A model generated the notes under the pieces. It worked only from the letters and a program-made list of their open reading frames with translations, was not told where the DNA came from and did not search any database. A stretch of DNA of 31,982 bases, taken from a virus. The stretch spans positions 1 through 31,982 of IMG/VR virus record IMGVR_UViG_3300042923_001770; one strand, given 5' to 3'. Made by a program: the position numbers and the translations under genes. Positions within the stretch are counted from its first letter, which is position 1. Each line of letters opens with the position of its first letter. Positions 1 to 8,291 of the stretch are shown piece by piece.

Positions 1-1059
1 TTATATAGCATCTCTAATCTTTTTACAGATGAAGTCCGTCCTCAACTTACGTGATGAGAGGTCAGTCGTTGCTCTGCGAGATGCTTCGATGAATTCTTTA
101 TATTCATCATTTGGAGCTAGTGCATCTTTTGCGGTTACCTCATCATATCTCGCACTCACTTCATCTAAAGCATTTCTTATTTGACCAATATTATTTGCGT
201 CAATGTTAGTTCTAGGTGTACCGTTTAATTCAGCTAATCCATATATGCAATGTGCAACTGATGTAAACAAGGTATAGAAAAAGTGTATGCGGTGGTAGTT
301 AGTTTGTTTTAACTCTTCAGCTGGATATATTTCACCTATTATCGTCATCACTTGATCAAATTTAGAACTAGCATCAATACTTTGAGCCTCGTCATCATCG
401 TATTTTTTATAAAGATTAGGTATTGATTTTTTAGGTTGAATTCCCTCTATCAAAGCCCCCAGCAGGTCTGATGACAATTCAGCCTCTGCCATTCTTGTTA
501 CTTCTTTTTCAGTAAGCACTCCACCTTCAATTAAGTATGCAACGTATTTAAATCCTAAACTATATGCGCATTGCTTGAAGAACCCTAAGTATTGAGCATT
601 TAACAATTCTTGTGGGTTTAATTTAACTGAGTAAGTATTCAAACGAGCAAATATATCTAAAATATCCTCAAAGGACAAATCAAACAGCATATCAACGCCA
701 ATTTCATATTTCAAGAACTCAGCTTTGACATCTTCAGGCAATTCATCATAATAGAATGAAGAAAACTCTCTATTATGCGCTCTGGACACTTTAAAGTCCC
801 CATTTATATAACTAAGTATTGCTCGAAGACGCTGTTGCCCATCAACTACCGTTCTAATATTTCTACCAACATTTAGAGTCTGAGTTATCAGAATTTTTGG
901 TATTGGCTTCCCTCTTAAAATAGTATCAACCAAATAAGATTTAGCTTTTTCAGTCCATACTGACCTTCTTTGAAACTTAGGTGAAAGCTCAAGTAAACCA
1001 GTATGGCTCCATTCAACAAAGTCTGAAATGTTGTATGCACGAGTATCGAAATTCTTCAT
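1..1059 (-). CDS. DUF262 domain protein (ParB/Srx-fold type), prophage cargo
   Basis: This 352-residue protein has the DUF262 signature: FQRRSVW at residues 29-35, a TILRGKPIPKI segment at about 46-56, and the diagnostic DGQQR at 73-77. DUF262 is the N-terminal domain of GmrSD-type type IV restriction enzymes and of several defence proteins; in that family the DGQQR motif is tied to nucleotide hydrolysis. The DUF1524/HNH nuclease half of GmrSD is absent, so this is a stand-alone domain with a helical C-terminal part of unknown function. The start at 1059 is preceded by AAGAGAA at a suitable distance. It lies between ogr and the expected attachment site, a position where P2 itself has no gene, and is AT-rich compared with the neighbouring phage genes. 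An anti-phage or lysogenic-conversion role is inference from family and position. The 262 bases to ogr show no other gene. Confidence 0.8.
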   Translation of the reverse strand: MKNFDTRAYNISDFVEWSHTGLLELSPKFQRRSVWTEKAKSYLVDTILRGKPIPKILITQTLNVGRNIRTVVDGQQRLRAILSYINGDFKVSRAHNREFSSFYYDELPEDVKAEFLKYEIGVDMLFDLSFEDILDIFARLNTYSVKLNPQELLNAQYLGFFKQCAYSLGFKYVAYLIEGGVLTEKEVTRMAEAELSSDLLGALIEGIQPKKSIPNLYKKYDDDEAQSIDASSKFDQVMTIIGEIYPAEELKQTNYHRIHFFYTLFTSVAHCIYGLAELNGTPRTNIDANNIGQIRNALDEVSARYDEVTAKDALAPNDEYKEFIEASRRATTDLSSRKLRTDFICKKIRDAI

Positions 1060-1321
1060 ATTATTCTCTTAGATGTCTCAGTTCATGTTTGTGAGATGTG
1101 AACTTTAATACATTTAACATCTCAGCACATTTAATCATATTTTGTAAGTATAACATATTGATAACTTAGTAGGTTATTTATAGTTAGCAACATATTTTAA
1201 TAATACAGGTGAAATTGTAAACTGTATGACATGTTTTACAGCTGTCCCAAAGCACTAGCAATGTTCTAATCTAGAATGTTATCAGAATTATGATGCCTCG
1301 CAACTGCAAAAAATTACTAGC

Positions 1322-1543
1322 TCACATCCATTGGATCTGTTGCTGTCCTGACGTTGTCGGGTGTGGTGGCGCTGGCACAACCTCACCTGGGGAAACGATA
1401 AAACGCGAAAGGGTTTCGGTCGTGACAAAGGTGCAGCTGCAGTTGATATTCTGGCACTGATGATAACGCTCTTTTGTCGTATCTGAAAAATATCGACTTG
1501 TCCGCGCATGAGCGGCGTGATGGCATTTTGGACAGTGAAACAT
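1322..1543 (-). CDS. ogr: Ogr/Delta late transcription activator, zinc finger
   Basis: This 73-residue protein is a clear Ogr/Delta family member. It has a zinc-binding pattern C4-x2-C7-x22-C30-x4-C35 and the conserved stretches HARTSRY and DTTKERYHQCQN. In P2 and P4 these proteins bind dyad sites centred about 55 bases upstream of late start sites and recruit RNA polymerase through its alpha subunit, switching on the head, tail and lysis operons. I chose the ATG at 1543 rather than the one three codons upstream, because AGAGG lies eight bases before it and family members begin MFHCPKC. It is the last phage-core gene, downstream of D as in P2. Candidate target sites are reported at 8008-8033, 13294-13315 and 15879-15900. 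Confidence 0.95.
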   Translation of the reverse strand: MFHCPKCHHAAHARTSRYFSDTTKERYHQCQNINCSCTFVTTETLSRFIVSPGEVVPAPPHPTTSGQQQIQWM

Positions 1544-1621
1544 GATGAACACCTCTTAACGATTCCGGTACATTAATTTTACTCACTTTAACCATATAAA
1601 ACAAATAGATGTGCATATTTT

Positions 1622-2788
1622 CTATTCAATTTCTTCTCTCTCATACTCTACATCCGAAGCCTTAACCTCAAGCTCTAAGCCCGTTGTGTAGCCGTTCCCG
1701 TTGAGGTTATGCACCACCCGGCTGATTATCCATGCCTGCTCGTCTATAACGCGCTTAAAGCCTTTCACCTCGACCGGCGTTTCAGGAAATAAATCTGCGC
1801 GGCCGATCGCCAGCGAGATTGAAAACTCCGCGACACCTCGCTGCAGCTTGTCCCACTTTGCCTGGGCGGCGCGCATAGCCTGCGCCTTTGTTGCGTAGAT
1901 GGTTGTCAGCTCCAGCACGTTGTCAGCCTCACCGGCCATATACTCACCCTCGCGCGCTTCCTGCTCTTTTTTGGCTTTGGCCTTTGCCGTGGCTTTGGTC
2001 GCTTTCGGGTGCTGCAGCGCGCGGAGGTGCTTCACTTTGGGCTTTCGCTTGAGCTTCACCTTTTGCTTTTGCGGCTTAGGGTCTTTGGTGTGCAGCCATT
2101 TCGCCGTAACGCCGGTGTAGGCTTCCCGGTCCGCAATGGCAAACTGATGACGATCGCCATCGCTGCGCTCTAAGGTCATTTGCGGAATGGGCTTCCCGCT
2201 GGCCGTCTTACCGCCCCCGGCTTTCAGGAATAGGAGTTTTCCCGCTTTTACCGAGACCGCAGCCCCGTTCCGGTCAGCCAGCCGGGACAGAAACACCGCG
2301 TCGGATTCCTGCGATTGGTCAATGTGAGGCACGGCGATCGCTTTCAGCGTATCGGCCACGCTGGCCGTCAGCTTATTGCGTGCCGCAATCGTCTCCACAA
2401 TTTGCCCGAGCGTGGTGTCATGCCATGACTGTTCCCGGCGCGAGTTCAGCGTCCCGCGAAAATCGGCGCTGCGCCCCCGGATGGTCAGCGTATCAGGCGC
2501 GCCCCTGTGCTCGATTTCGTCTACCGTGAAACTCCCCTTATTCAGCAAGGCTGAACCTTGCCAGCCCAGCCACAGCGTCAGTTTTGCACCGCGCGGCGGC
2601 AGCTCGACAAGCCCGTCGGTGTCGTCGAGCTCGATATCGAGCTGGTCAGCCTCAAATCCGCGATTGTCGGCCATGGTCAGACTGATAAGCCGATCGCTGA
2701 AATTCTGCGTAATATCCGCACCGTCAAGCGTGAGCATAAACGCCGGGGCAATCTTCCCCCCGGCATGAATATCCATTCCCGTAATCAT
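1622..2788 (-). CDS. D: gpD, tail protein / late control protein D
   Basis: The 388-residue product matches P2 gpD in length and position. It is the baseplate hub or tail-tip protein on which the tail spike is mounted, related to T4 gp27. The N-terminal half carries typical hub motifs such as LTLWLGWQG and FTVDEIEHRG, followed by a SADFRGTLNSRREQSWH segment. Around residues 230-280 is a very Lys/Ala-rich linker (KQKVKLKRKPKVK, then KATAKAKAKKEQ) of low complexity. It is the last gene of the FI-FII-E-T-U-D operon and overlaps the end of U by four bases (ATGA), implying coupled translation. Confidence 0.95.
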   Translation of the reverse strand: MITGMDIHAGGKIAPAFMLTLDGADITQNFSDRLISLTMADNRGFEADQLDIELDDTDGLVELPPRGAKLTLWLGWQGSALLNKGSFTVDEIEHRGAPDTLTIRGRSADFRGTLNSRREQSWHDTTLGQIVETIAARNKLTASVADTLKAIAVPHIDQSQESDAVFLSRLADRNGAAVSVKAGKLLFLKAGGGKTASGKPIPQMTLERSDGDRHQFAIADREAYTGVTAKWLHTKDPKPQKQKVKLKRKPKVKHLRALQHPKATKATAKAKAKKEQEAREGEYMAGEADNVLELTTIYATKAQAMRAAQAKWDKLQRGVAEFSISLAIGRADLFPETPVEVKGFKRVIDEQAWIISRVVHNLNGNGYTTGLELEVKASDVEYEREEIE

Positions 2789-3249
2789 CCCGCCAGTCCT
2801 CCCAGCCAGTTACCGGCAGACGTGACCAGATTGTCGGCCTGCGTCTGCAGATCGCCATAAATGGCAGCGAGCGACTTATCGACCCGCTTAAGCGTGAGGC
2901 TAAACTCGATTTTTCTGGCCGCACCGTCGCTGAATAATTCGGTGTGCGTATGCGTCACTTTTTCGATGACATACATACCGTGGATCGTGCCCGTCCCGTC
3001 AATCAGCGGCCACGCTCTGCCCTCGTCCGCCATCAACTCGACAGCCGTCAGCGACAGGCGGCCGCCGGTGATTTCGGGGTAGAGGACGCCCGACATCGTG
3101 CGCGTGGTTTCCCCTTCTCCGAGATACTGGTAAGCCGGTGGTTTGCCGATACGGTCGTTTGACGCCCAGCGATAATCCTTCGAATACTGCATAGACTGGT
3201 AGGGGAGCGTGTGGCGCTCAAACACAAATAAACCTAAAACCATTAACAT
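2785..3249 (-). CDS. U: gpU, tail terminator/completion protein
   Basis: This is a 154-residue homologue of P2 gpU. It shares the start (MLMVLGLFVFERHTLPYQ), the YRWASNDRIGKPPAYQYLG block, VLYPEITGG, and the central EGRAWPLIDGTGTIHGMYVI. In P2, gpU is needed to finish the tail before head joining. It sits between T and D as in P2 and its stop codon overlaps the D start. A second ATG two codons in would give almost the same protein. No unusual features are visible. Confidence 0.95.
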   Translation of the reverse strand: MLMVLGLFVFERHTLPYQSMQYSKDYRWASNDRIGKPPAYQYLGEGETTRTMSGVLYPEITGGRLSLTAVELMADEGRAWPLIDGTGTIHGMYVIEKVTHTHTELFSDGAARKIEFSLTLKRVDKSLAAIYGDLQTQADNLVTSAGNWLGGLAG

Positions 3250-3261
3250 GCTTTATCCCCC

Positions 3262-5706
3262 TCAGTCATGACGCATACTTGAGCGCTGACGTGCACGGTT
3301 TTCCCGGTCGAGTTTATCGACAGCCTCGCGAAGCTGCCGGTCAAGGTCACTGCCCGGCGCGATGCCACCATTCAGGTGAATGTTATATTCAGGCTTGCTC
3401 TGGTCGACGTAAGTCTTTCCGGTGGGGGCTGTTACTGGCTGATACTGATAACCTCCATATGCAGAGGTTGCCGGAATATAAGACCCACTTTTCGCGCCGG
3501 TGGCGGCATTGGCTTTTGCTGCCGTCTGGTCAAGGTCGCTCGATTCTTTATTGATAACCCCGAGCTTTTCCAGCAGCCAGTTAACCCCGGTGCGCAATGT
3601 ATTAAAGCTTTTGAGCGGCAACATCAGCGCATCGGCCAGCGCTTTACCAAACGTCACACCGACATTTTTGCAGCGGTCGAGCGTCTCCTGCGTCGCCTTA
3701 ACCGGCGCTATGAGGTCTGTAAACCACTGCCAGACCCCGCGCAGTTTCTCGACGATGGAATCCAACACCGCCGCGAGCGGTGCAAATACTTCCGCCACCG
3801 GCACAAATGCCGCTTTAAGCCCCTCAACCACGCCGGAAAAGAATGCGCTGATTGGCTCCCAGTATTTACGAATCAGTAGAGCACCAGCCACAACAGCGGC
3901 GACCACGGCCACCACCGGCAGACTGATTGCGCTAACTGCAGCGACAATGGCACTTCCTGCAGTGGTGAAAACGACACTCAGAAGACCGGCTGCAGCAATA
4001 ATCCCGTTTATCCCGGCAATGACCGGCCATGCAATCAGCCCAATCCCGCCCAGCACGCCGACCAGCGCCAGCCCACCGGCAACAAGGTTAAACAGGGTTT
4101 GCGTCAGTTCAGGGTTTGCTTTCGCCCACGCGGCCACCTTGCCAAGCCAGTCTGTGGCGGAAACCGTCAGGCGGCGTAGTGCTGAATCTTCTTTTTCGAA
4201 AACCTCAATCTGCAGGTCTTCCCATGCTGACTGCAGGTTTTTCAGATCGCCGTCGAGGTTATCCGTTTGTATTTTCGCAATGCGCTCGGTAGTGCCTTTT
4301 GAGTCGCGGATTTGCTGGCGCTTGTTATCGAGCGAGCCATCACCGGCAGCGGCAACGAGTTTAATCGCGCCTTTCATGGCCTCCTCGCCGAAAATCACTT
4401 TCAGATACTCGCCCTGCTCCGCCGTACCGAGCTTGTTTTTTATAAAGGACTTATGAATATCTTTGAGGATTTTCTCGACCGGCAGCATGTTCCCTTTGCT
4501 GTCGCGTGTTTTCACGCCCAGCTCAGAAATTGCCTCTACGGCTTTCCCCATTGGCGCTTGCAGGCGGTTGAAAATGGCACTCGCACCCGTACCGGCCATC
4601 GAGCCTTTAATCCCGTTATCAGCCAGAATGCCGAGCATTGCGGTCGTGTCTTCAATGCTCGCCCCTGCGGCCTCTGCGATTGGCGCGACATATTTCATCG
4701 CCTCGCCCAGCTCGACAAGGCCGGTATTTGATGACGTGAAACCTTTTGTCATCACATCCGCGACACGCTCAATCTCAGTGGTCGGCAGGTTAAATGCCGA
4801 CTGCATATTAGTGATAATGTCCGCGGCTTCTGCGATATCCACGTCAGCCGCGAGGCTCAGGTTTACGGTCGAGCCGGTAGCGGCCAGCACGTCATCGGCG
4901 TTATATCCCGAGCGTGCGAGCGTGGTCTGAGTACGCGCCACATCACCCGGTGAAAAGGCCGTAGTCGCACCGATATCGCGCGCCTGTTGACGAATGGCCG
5001 CGAGCTTGTCGTCACCCTTATCGAGCCCGAGGATTGCCTGCGTGCCTGACATTTGTTTGTCAAAACCGATGCCCGGCGCAATAAAGCGTGACGCACCATA
5101 AAGCCCGGCGGTAGCCACCCCGACGCCCACCATCCCGGCATTACGCGCACCGGCGGCGAGCTGTTGCCCGGATTCATAGCGGCTTTTTACCGCGCTGAGT
5201 CTGGCCTGCTGCTGACTGACGCGCGCCAGCGCCTCACGCTGCCGGTTAAGCTGCGCGGTTGTTTCGCTGATGCTGGATTTCAGACGGCGCTCATCCGCCG
5301 ACAGCGTGCGGGTGTTTATGCCAGCCTGCGCGAGCTCGGTGCGCTGGCGCTGTACCGACTGCCTGAGCCCGTTATATTTGAGCTGCAGGTCAGCGGCAGA
5401 TTTCTTCGCCGCTTCCATCGCGCGCGCCTGCGCGGTTGTGGGGTTCTGTGTGTTTTTAAACTGGACGGCCAGCGCGGCGGCTTCCTGCTTAGCCTTGTTA
5501 AGCGACTGACCGGTCACGGCAAGCTGTGCGCTCGCTTTCCTGAATCCGTCAATTCGGGACGCCTGCGCATTCAGATCACGCAGGCTGTTTAGTGAAGTGC
5601 GGATGTCGCCGGCAAGGGTCTTGCTGGCAGTCTGGATAGCTTTAAGCGGTCGGCTTGCCCGGTCTACTGCGTTCAGCAGTACCTCAATCCTGACGTTATT
5701 GCTCAT
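3262..5706 (-). CDS. T: gpT, tail length tape-measure protein
   Basis: At 814 residues this is the expected size for P2 gpT, which sets tail length and is released during DNA delivery. Residues 1-190 are a coiled-coil-like, Gln/Ala/Arg-rich region. A TP901-type tape-measure core follows (FDKQMSGTQAILGLD, then TTAFSPGDVARTQTTLARSGYN and MLGILADNGIKGSMAGTGA). Hydrophobic segments at about 540-620 (LVAGGLALVGVLGGIGLIAW and AVVAVVAAVVAGALLI) could insert in the host membrane. The C-terminus is charged (RQLREAVDKLDRENRARQR). It lies directly downstream of E/E', whose reading ends 11 bases inside the T start, as in P2. Confidence 0.96.
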   Translation of the reverse strand: MSNNVRIEVLLNAVDRASRPLKAIQTASKTLAGDIRTSLNSLRDLNAQASRIDGFRKASAQLAVTGQSLNKAKQEAAALAVQFKNTQNPTTAQARAMEAAKKSAADLQLKYNGLRQSVQRQRTELAQAGINTRTLSADERRLKSSISETTAQLNRQREALARVSQQQARLSAVKSRYESGQQLAAGARNAGMVGVGVATAGLYGASRFIAPGIGFDKQMSGTQAILGLDKGDDKLAAIRQQARDIGATTAFSPGDVARTQTTLARSGYNADDVLAATGSTVNLSLAADVDIAEAADIITNMQSAFNLPTTEIERVADVMTKGFTSSNTGLVELGEAMKYVAPIAEAAGASIEDTTAMLGILADNGIKGSMAGTGASAIFNRLQAPMGKAVEAISELGVKTRDSKGNMLPVEKILKDIHKSFIKNKLGTAEQGEYLKVIFGEEAMKGAIKLVAAAGDGSLDNKRQQIRDSKGTTERIAKIQTDNLDGDLKNLQSAWEDLQIEVFEKEDSALRRLTVSATDWLGKVAAWAKANPELTQTLFNLVAGGLALVGVLGGIGLIAWPVIAGINGIIAAAGLLSVVFTTAGSAIVAAVSAISLPVVAVVAAVVAGALLIRKYWEPISAFFSGVVEGLKAAFVPVAEVFAPLAAVLDSIVEKLRGVWQWFTDLIAPVKATQETLDRCKNVGVTFGKALADALMLPLKSFNTLRTGVNWLLEKLGVINKESSDLDQTAAKANAATGAKSGSYIPATSAYGGYQYQPVTAPTGKTYVDQSKPEYNIHLNGGIAPGSDLDRQLREAVDKLDRENRARQRSSMRHD

Positions 5707-5818
5707 GGTGGTGTCCGCTTCGCTGCAGCGCCTTTTCGCGCCATGTGATGAGCTCGGTCACGCTCAGGGAATACAGCTCCGATGGCGGCCAGTGAAATAT
5801 CACCGCGATATCCGCCAT
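5696..5818 (-). CDS. E': gpE' (GpE family), also the C-terminal half of the E+E' frameshift product
   Basis: This 40-residue open frame begins MADIAVIFHWPPSELYSLS and continues LTE-type ITWREKALQRS, which is the P2 GpE/E' signature. It is too short for most automatic calls. In P2 the sequence is made mainly as an extension of gpE through a -1 ribosomal frameshift, giving the E+E' tail-assembly chaperone analogous to lambda gpG-gpGT. Here the frame is open without interruption from the slippery site at 5872-5878 through to the stop at 5696, so the fusion would span 5696-6159. Whether the internal ATG at 5818 is itself used is uncertain. The stop overlaps the start of T. Confidence 0.88.
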   Translation of the reverse strand: MADIAVIFHWPPSELYSLSVTELITWREKALQRSGHHHEQ

Positions 5819-5850
5819 CAGGTCATCGACCGTAAGGTTTTCCGGGAAGG

Positions 5851-6159
5851 TCAGCGAGCCGAAGATGGCGACAAAAAACCGACCACCTTACCGGCGAACA
5901 AAATCAGGTCTGACGCTTCCAGACGCATGACCTCGGGCTCGGTCAGCGCCGGGTAAGTCATGCGCGGCAGCACCTTAATCAGCGCGTCGACGTCAGAGTT
6001 TGCCAGAGCGGCCAGACTGACACCGCGCAGGGTTCCGGCGTTGGGTTTGGTCAGCGTCACCTGTTCGATTTTTTGCTCACCGCGCATGACGGGATTATCG
6101 AGGATCACAATATTCGGGTTTTCGGTTTCGGTGATGGCGGTTTCGTTGATGTTTTCCAT
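5851..6159 (-). CDS. E: gpE, tail assembly chaperone
   Basis: The 102-residue product corresponds to P2 gpE, a tail assembly chaperone acting with the tape-measure protein. It carries the family pattern VTLTKPNAGTLRGVSLAAL and LPRMTYPALTEPEVMRLEASDL. Near the C-terminus the codons GGT TTT TTG encode Gly-Phe-Leu and form the slippery site for access to E'. Ribosomes that do not shift stop at 5851 after about eight further codons. The spacing to FII upstream is 56 bases, so both are likely on one transcript. Confidence 0.93.
   Translation of the reverse strand: MENINETAITETENPNIVILDNPVMRGEQKIEQVTLTKPNAGTLRGVSLAALANSDVDALIKVLPRMTYPALTEPEVMRLEASDLILFAGKVVGFLSPSSAR
5872..5878 (-). promoter_or_regulatory. 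-1 ribosomal frameshift site T TTT TTG (E to E+E')
   Basis: On the minus strand, in the E frame, the bases read GGT TTT TTG, i.e. the heptamer T TTT TTG. This is the same slippery heptamer known for P2 E+E'. After a -1 slip the frame reads GFFVAIFGSLTFPENLTVDD and runs without a stop into the GpE sequence, ending at 5696. The match of site, frame and downstream homologous sequence makes programmed frameshifting very likely. Confidence 0.9.
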
Positions 6160-6215
6160 GATGTTGCTCTCGTCAAAGTTAAGTGACCGGTCAGCATCAC
6201 TGACCGGTTAAGGGG

Positions 6216-6734
6216 TTACAGGCCGATAGCCTTACGGTGCTCAGCCAGACGGTCGACGCCGTCGACTTTCATCACCATGTTGATGACGTCAATCTCGATG
6301 ACTTCTTTGCCGTCGATCGTGAGCTGGTAGTACGAGCACTCGGTCGCGATTTTGGTCGTGCCGCTTTCGCCCTGCTTGTTCTCGCCGCCGTCGTACTCCT
6401 TGTGACGGCCTCGCATGACCACCTCAACGGCGGAAATAGCGCCAGTGTCATCGCGCTGGTATGAGCCGGTAAAACGTAGCGGCACGCTATCCGCACCCGG
6501 TGACGCGTACTGCGCCCACAGTTCGACGTCAGGCAGACCGCCGAGCGTCCACTCAAGCGACAGCGCATCGTCATCGAGGCCGAGGTCAATCGACACCGAG
6601 CCCGGCATCCCGCCGCCGCGATATTTCTCAAGCTTGCGGGTCAGCTTTGGCAGGGTGACGGATTCAACGACGCCCATGTAGCTGAGACCGTCGTTAAACA
6701 TGTTCAGGTATTTCAGTTTGCGTGGTAACGCCAT
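6216..6734 (-). CDS. FII: gpFII, major tail tube protein
   Basis: At 172 residues this has the same length as P2 gpFII. It starts MALPRKLKYLNMFNDGLSY and contains the tube-protein pattern KLEKYRGGGMPGSV and the MRGRHKEYDGGENKQGE loop. The protein polymerises into the inner tube of the contractile tail. It is the second gene of the FI operon, 12 bases after the sheath gene, the usual sheath-tube pair. The C-terminus (DRLAEHRKAIGL) is also family-like. Confidence 0.97.
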   Translation of the reverse strand: MALPRKLKYLNMFNDGLSYMGVVESVTLPKLTRKLEKYRGGGMPGSVSIDLGLDDDALSLEWTLGGLPDVELWAQYASPGADSVPLRFTGSYQRDDTGAISAVEVVMRGRHKEYDGGENKQGESGTTKIATECSYYQLTIDGKEVIEIDVINMVMKVDGVDRLAEHRKAIGL

Positions 6735-6746
6735 GCTCTGGGCTCC

Positions 6747-7940
6747 TTAGCTGTTGACCGAGTCTGACAGGTTCGCCAGATAGGTATCGGTGATGCGCTG
6801 GCGCAGGGTCAGGTTTTCCAGCGGCGGGACGGGGGTGTAGTCGTAATCGATATACAGTTTCCCCACCTTGAGCGTTTCCACGCTGTTTGACTCCGGGTCG
6901 TACCAGCAGGAGCCGTCAACGATATAGCCGTTGTTTTTCAGCTCGCGGAATTTGGCATTGATACCGGCGACGATGTCGCGGATAAGCGTTGCGGTGACGG
7001 GTTTATCAATCGCCCACGCGTGCGCCTCCGCCATCGTGTCGGCAAGCACCTGCGCCGTGCGGGTGTAGTTTTCAAACAGGAAAAGGGGGTCATTTGAGCA
7101 GGTACGGTTGCCCCAGAATTTAAAGCCGTCGTTACGAATAAGCGTGGTGACACCGGCCTGATTAAGCAGGTTTGCGTCGGTGGCTTTCTCCTGCAAATCC
7201 CACGAGACCGAGGCGCTGACGCCGGTGACGCCATTCACGCCGACGTTAGAGAGCGTTTTGTGCCAGCCGGTCTCCTGGTCTATTTTGGCACGCAGTCCGA
7301 GCGCGCGGGCGGTCGCCCATGCAATATCGGTATCGTTCGCCGTGGTGTCCCATGCCAGAAAATCAGGGTGAATGACCATCAGCTCGCGCTGGCTGAAATT
7401 CTCGCGGTAGGCAATGGCTTCAGAAATGGTCTTGCAGCCCCATGCGCTGATATAGCCAAACGCGCGCAGGCTCTGACAGATCGCCGCGAGTGCTGTCGCC
7501 ACTTCTTGAGAATCCAGCCCCGGCACGCCAAGAATGCGCGGCTTAACGCCGGTCACGGTTTTTGCAGCCAGCAGCGCCTTAAGCCCGGTGTATTTGCCGT
7601 TTTCGTCGGTGGTACCGATGATGTTGGAAATGGTCTCTTTCTGCGCCGCTTCCGGGTCTTCCGGGTCGTCGATACCTTCGGCAACGCGCACAACCACAAC
7701 GACCGGCTTGCACTGGTCGGCAATGGCCTGCAGGGATTTTGACAGGGTGCCAAGTTTACCGGCTTTACCGATGGCGTTTTGCACGCTGGTAATCAGCACC
7801 GGCTCATTGAGTGGAAATGTCTTTTCGTCAGCATCGCTGGCCGTGCAGACCATGCCGATGATGGCCGTCGAGACGGTGGAAATGGTGCGCGTGCCATCGT
7901 TAATCTCGATGACCTCGACGCCGTGATGATAGTCGCTCAT
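6747..7940 (-). CDS. FI: gpFI, contractile tail sheath protein
   Basis: The 397-residue product matches P2 gpFI, the sheath subunit that contracts on infection. It begins MSDYHHGVEVIEINDGTRTI. Further sheath motifs include VPGLDSQEVATAL, REGL-like GYISAWGCKT, DLQEKATDANLLNQAGVTT and FKFWGNRTCS. I place the start at 7940 rather than at an upstream in-frame ATG (8087). GGAG precedes 7940 at a good distance, family members begin MSDYHHG, and the extension would run through the promoter region. It is the first gene of the tail operon; an Ogr-type site lies upstream at 8008-8033. Confidence 0.97.
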   Translation of the reverse strand: MSDYHHGVEVIEINDGTRTISTVSTAIIGMVCTASDADEKTFPLNEPVLITSVQNAIGKAGKLGTLSKSLQAIADQCKPVVVVVRVAEGIDDPEDPEAAQKETISNIIGTTDENGKYTGLKALLAAKTVTGVKPRILGVPGLDSQEVATALAAICQSLRAFGYISAWGCKTISEAIAYRENFSQRELMVIHPDFLAWDTTANDTDIAWATARALGLRAKIDQETGWHKTLSNVGVNGVTGVSASVSWDLQEKATDANLLNQAGVTTLIRNDGFKFWGNRTCSNDPLFLFENYTRTAQVLADTMAEAHAWAIDKPVTATLIRDIVAGINAKFRELKNNGYIVDGSCWYDPESNSVETLKVGKLYIDYDYTPVPPLENLTLRQRITDTYLANLSDSVNS

Positions 7941-8007
7941 CCGTTTAACTCCGTGGTGAAGGGGTGCAACTATTTTCTGTTGTGTATGAGGTGTGCGAAA
8001 CGTAATG

Positions 8008-8033
8008 CCGTTGGAGGAGTGACAGCACAACGG
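8008..8033 (-). promoter_or_regulatory. Ogr-binding dyad of late promoter PF (upstream of FI)
   Basis: There is a perfect 6-base inverted repeat, CCGTTG and CAACGG, separated by 14 bases. On the transcribed strand it reads GTTGT-N12-CCAAC, close to the P2 Ogr half-site pattern TGT-N12-ACA. Counting 55 bases downstream from the dyad centre lands near 7966, with an A/T-rich -10-like stretch (AGAAAATAG) just before it and the FI start at 7940. This geometry is that of activator-dependent P2 late promoters lacking a -35 box. The assignment is inference from sequence and spacing. Confidence 0.7.
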
Positions 8034-8105
8034 GCAGCGAGCGGTCGAGGCGCGCGGGAAAGATGATTGATCGTTTTCAGCGATCAATCAGGGGGAATCG
8101 ATCGC

Positions 8106-8144
8106 CGATAACCATTATCAATGAAGGGATATTGTCGCTATCGT
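8106..8144 (+). promoter_or_regulatory. Candidate promoter with Fur-box-like element before small membrane gene
   Basis: The 15 bases at 8106-8120, CGATAACCATTATCA, match the 7-1-7 inverted repeat model of the Fur box (TGATAAT-N-ATTATCA) at 12 of 14 positions. They overlap a possible -35, TTATCA (8115-8120), with a possible -10, TATCGT (8139-8144), 18 bases further on. Transcription would then begin just before the gene at 8169. A separate 9-base perfect inverted repeat, GATTGATCG/CGATCAATC, lies at 8065-8089. Iron control is a hypothesis from the pattern only; each promoter hexamer matches consensus at four of six positions. Confidence 0.35.
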
Positions 8145-8168
8145 TGCGCCATTAACGAGGGAGCGAGA

Positions 8169-8291
8169 ATGACGATTTTACTCTGGATTGTTGGTGGACT
8201 GACTGCATGGTATCTCTTTGGCTTTTGCTGGCTCAGACTGTTTGCCGGTGATGAAACAGAAAATGACTATGAAGAATGCCCCTATGACTAA
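8169..8291 (+). CDS. Small single-pass membrane protein, 40 aa, moron between FI and G
   Basis: A short open frame reads MTILLWIVGGLTAWYLFGFC and continues with WLRLFAGDETEND, then EECPYD. Residues 2-22 form one hydrophobic membrane helix, followed by WLR and a strongly acidic tail, so the tail probably lies on the cytoplasmic side or at the membrane face. GAGGGAG lies seven bases before the ATG. The gene runs opposite to the surrounding late operons, has its own terminator directly after the stop, and has a promoter candidate upstream, the classic layout of a moron. P2 carries its own cargo (Z/fun) in the same G-FI interval. I do not recognise the family. It is too short for a standard ORF cut-off, but the start, the Shine-Dalgarno and the terminator together support it. 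Confidence 0.72.
   Translation: MTILLWIVGGLTAWYLFGFCWLRLFAGDETENDYEECPYD

Noticed and set aside
3500-4456. 318-codon plus-strand frame opposite T
   Set aside because: It is a Ser/Pro/Ala-rich shadow of the GC-rich tape-measure gene with no ribosome site or family pattern. Similar shadows oppose A, H, N, P and O.
7941-8087. N-terminal extension of the sheath protein FI to an ATG at 8087
   Set aside because: The extension covers the Ogr-type site and promoter, is Cys/His/Pro-rich and unlike sheath proteins. The ATG at 7940 has GGAG and the family start.
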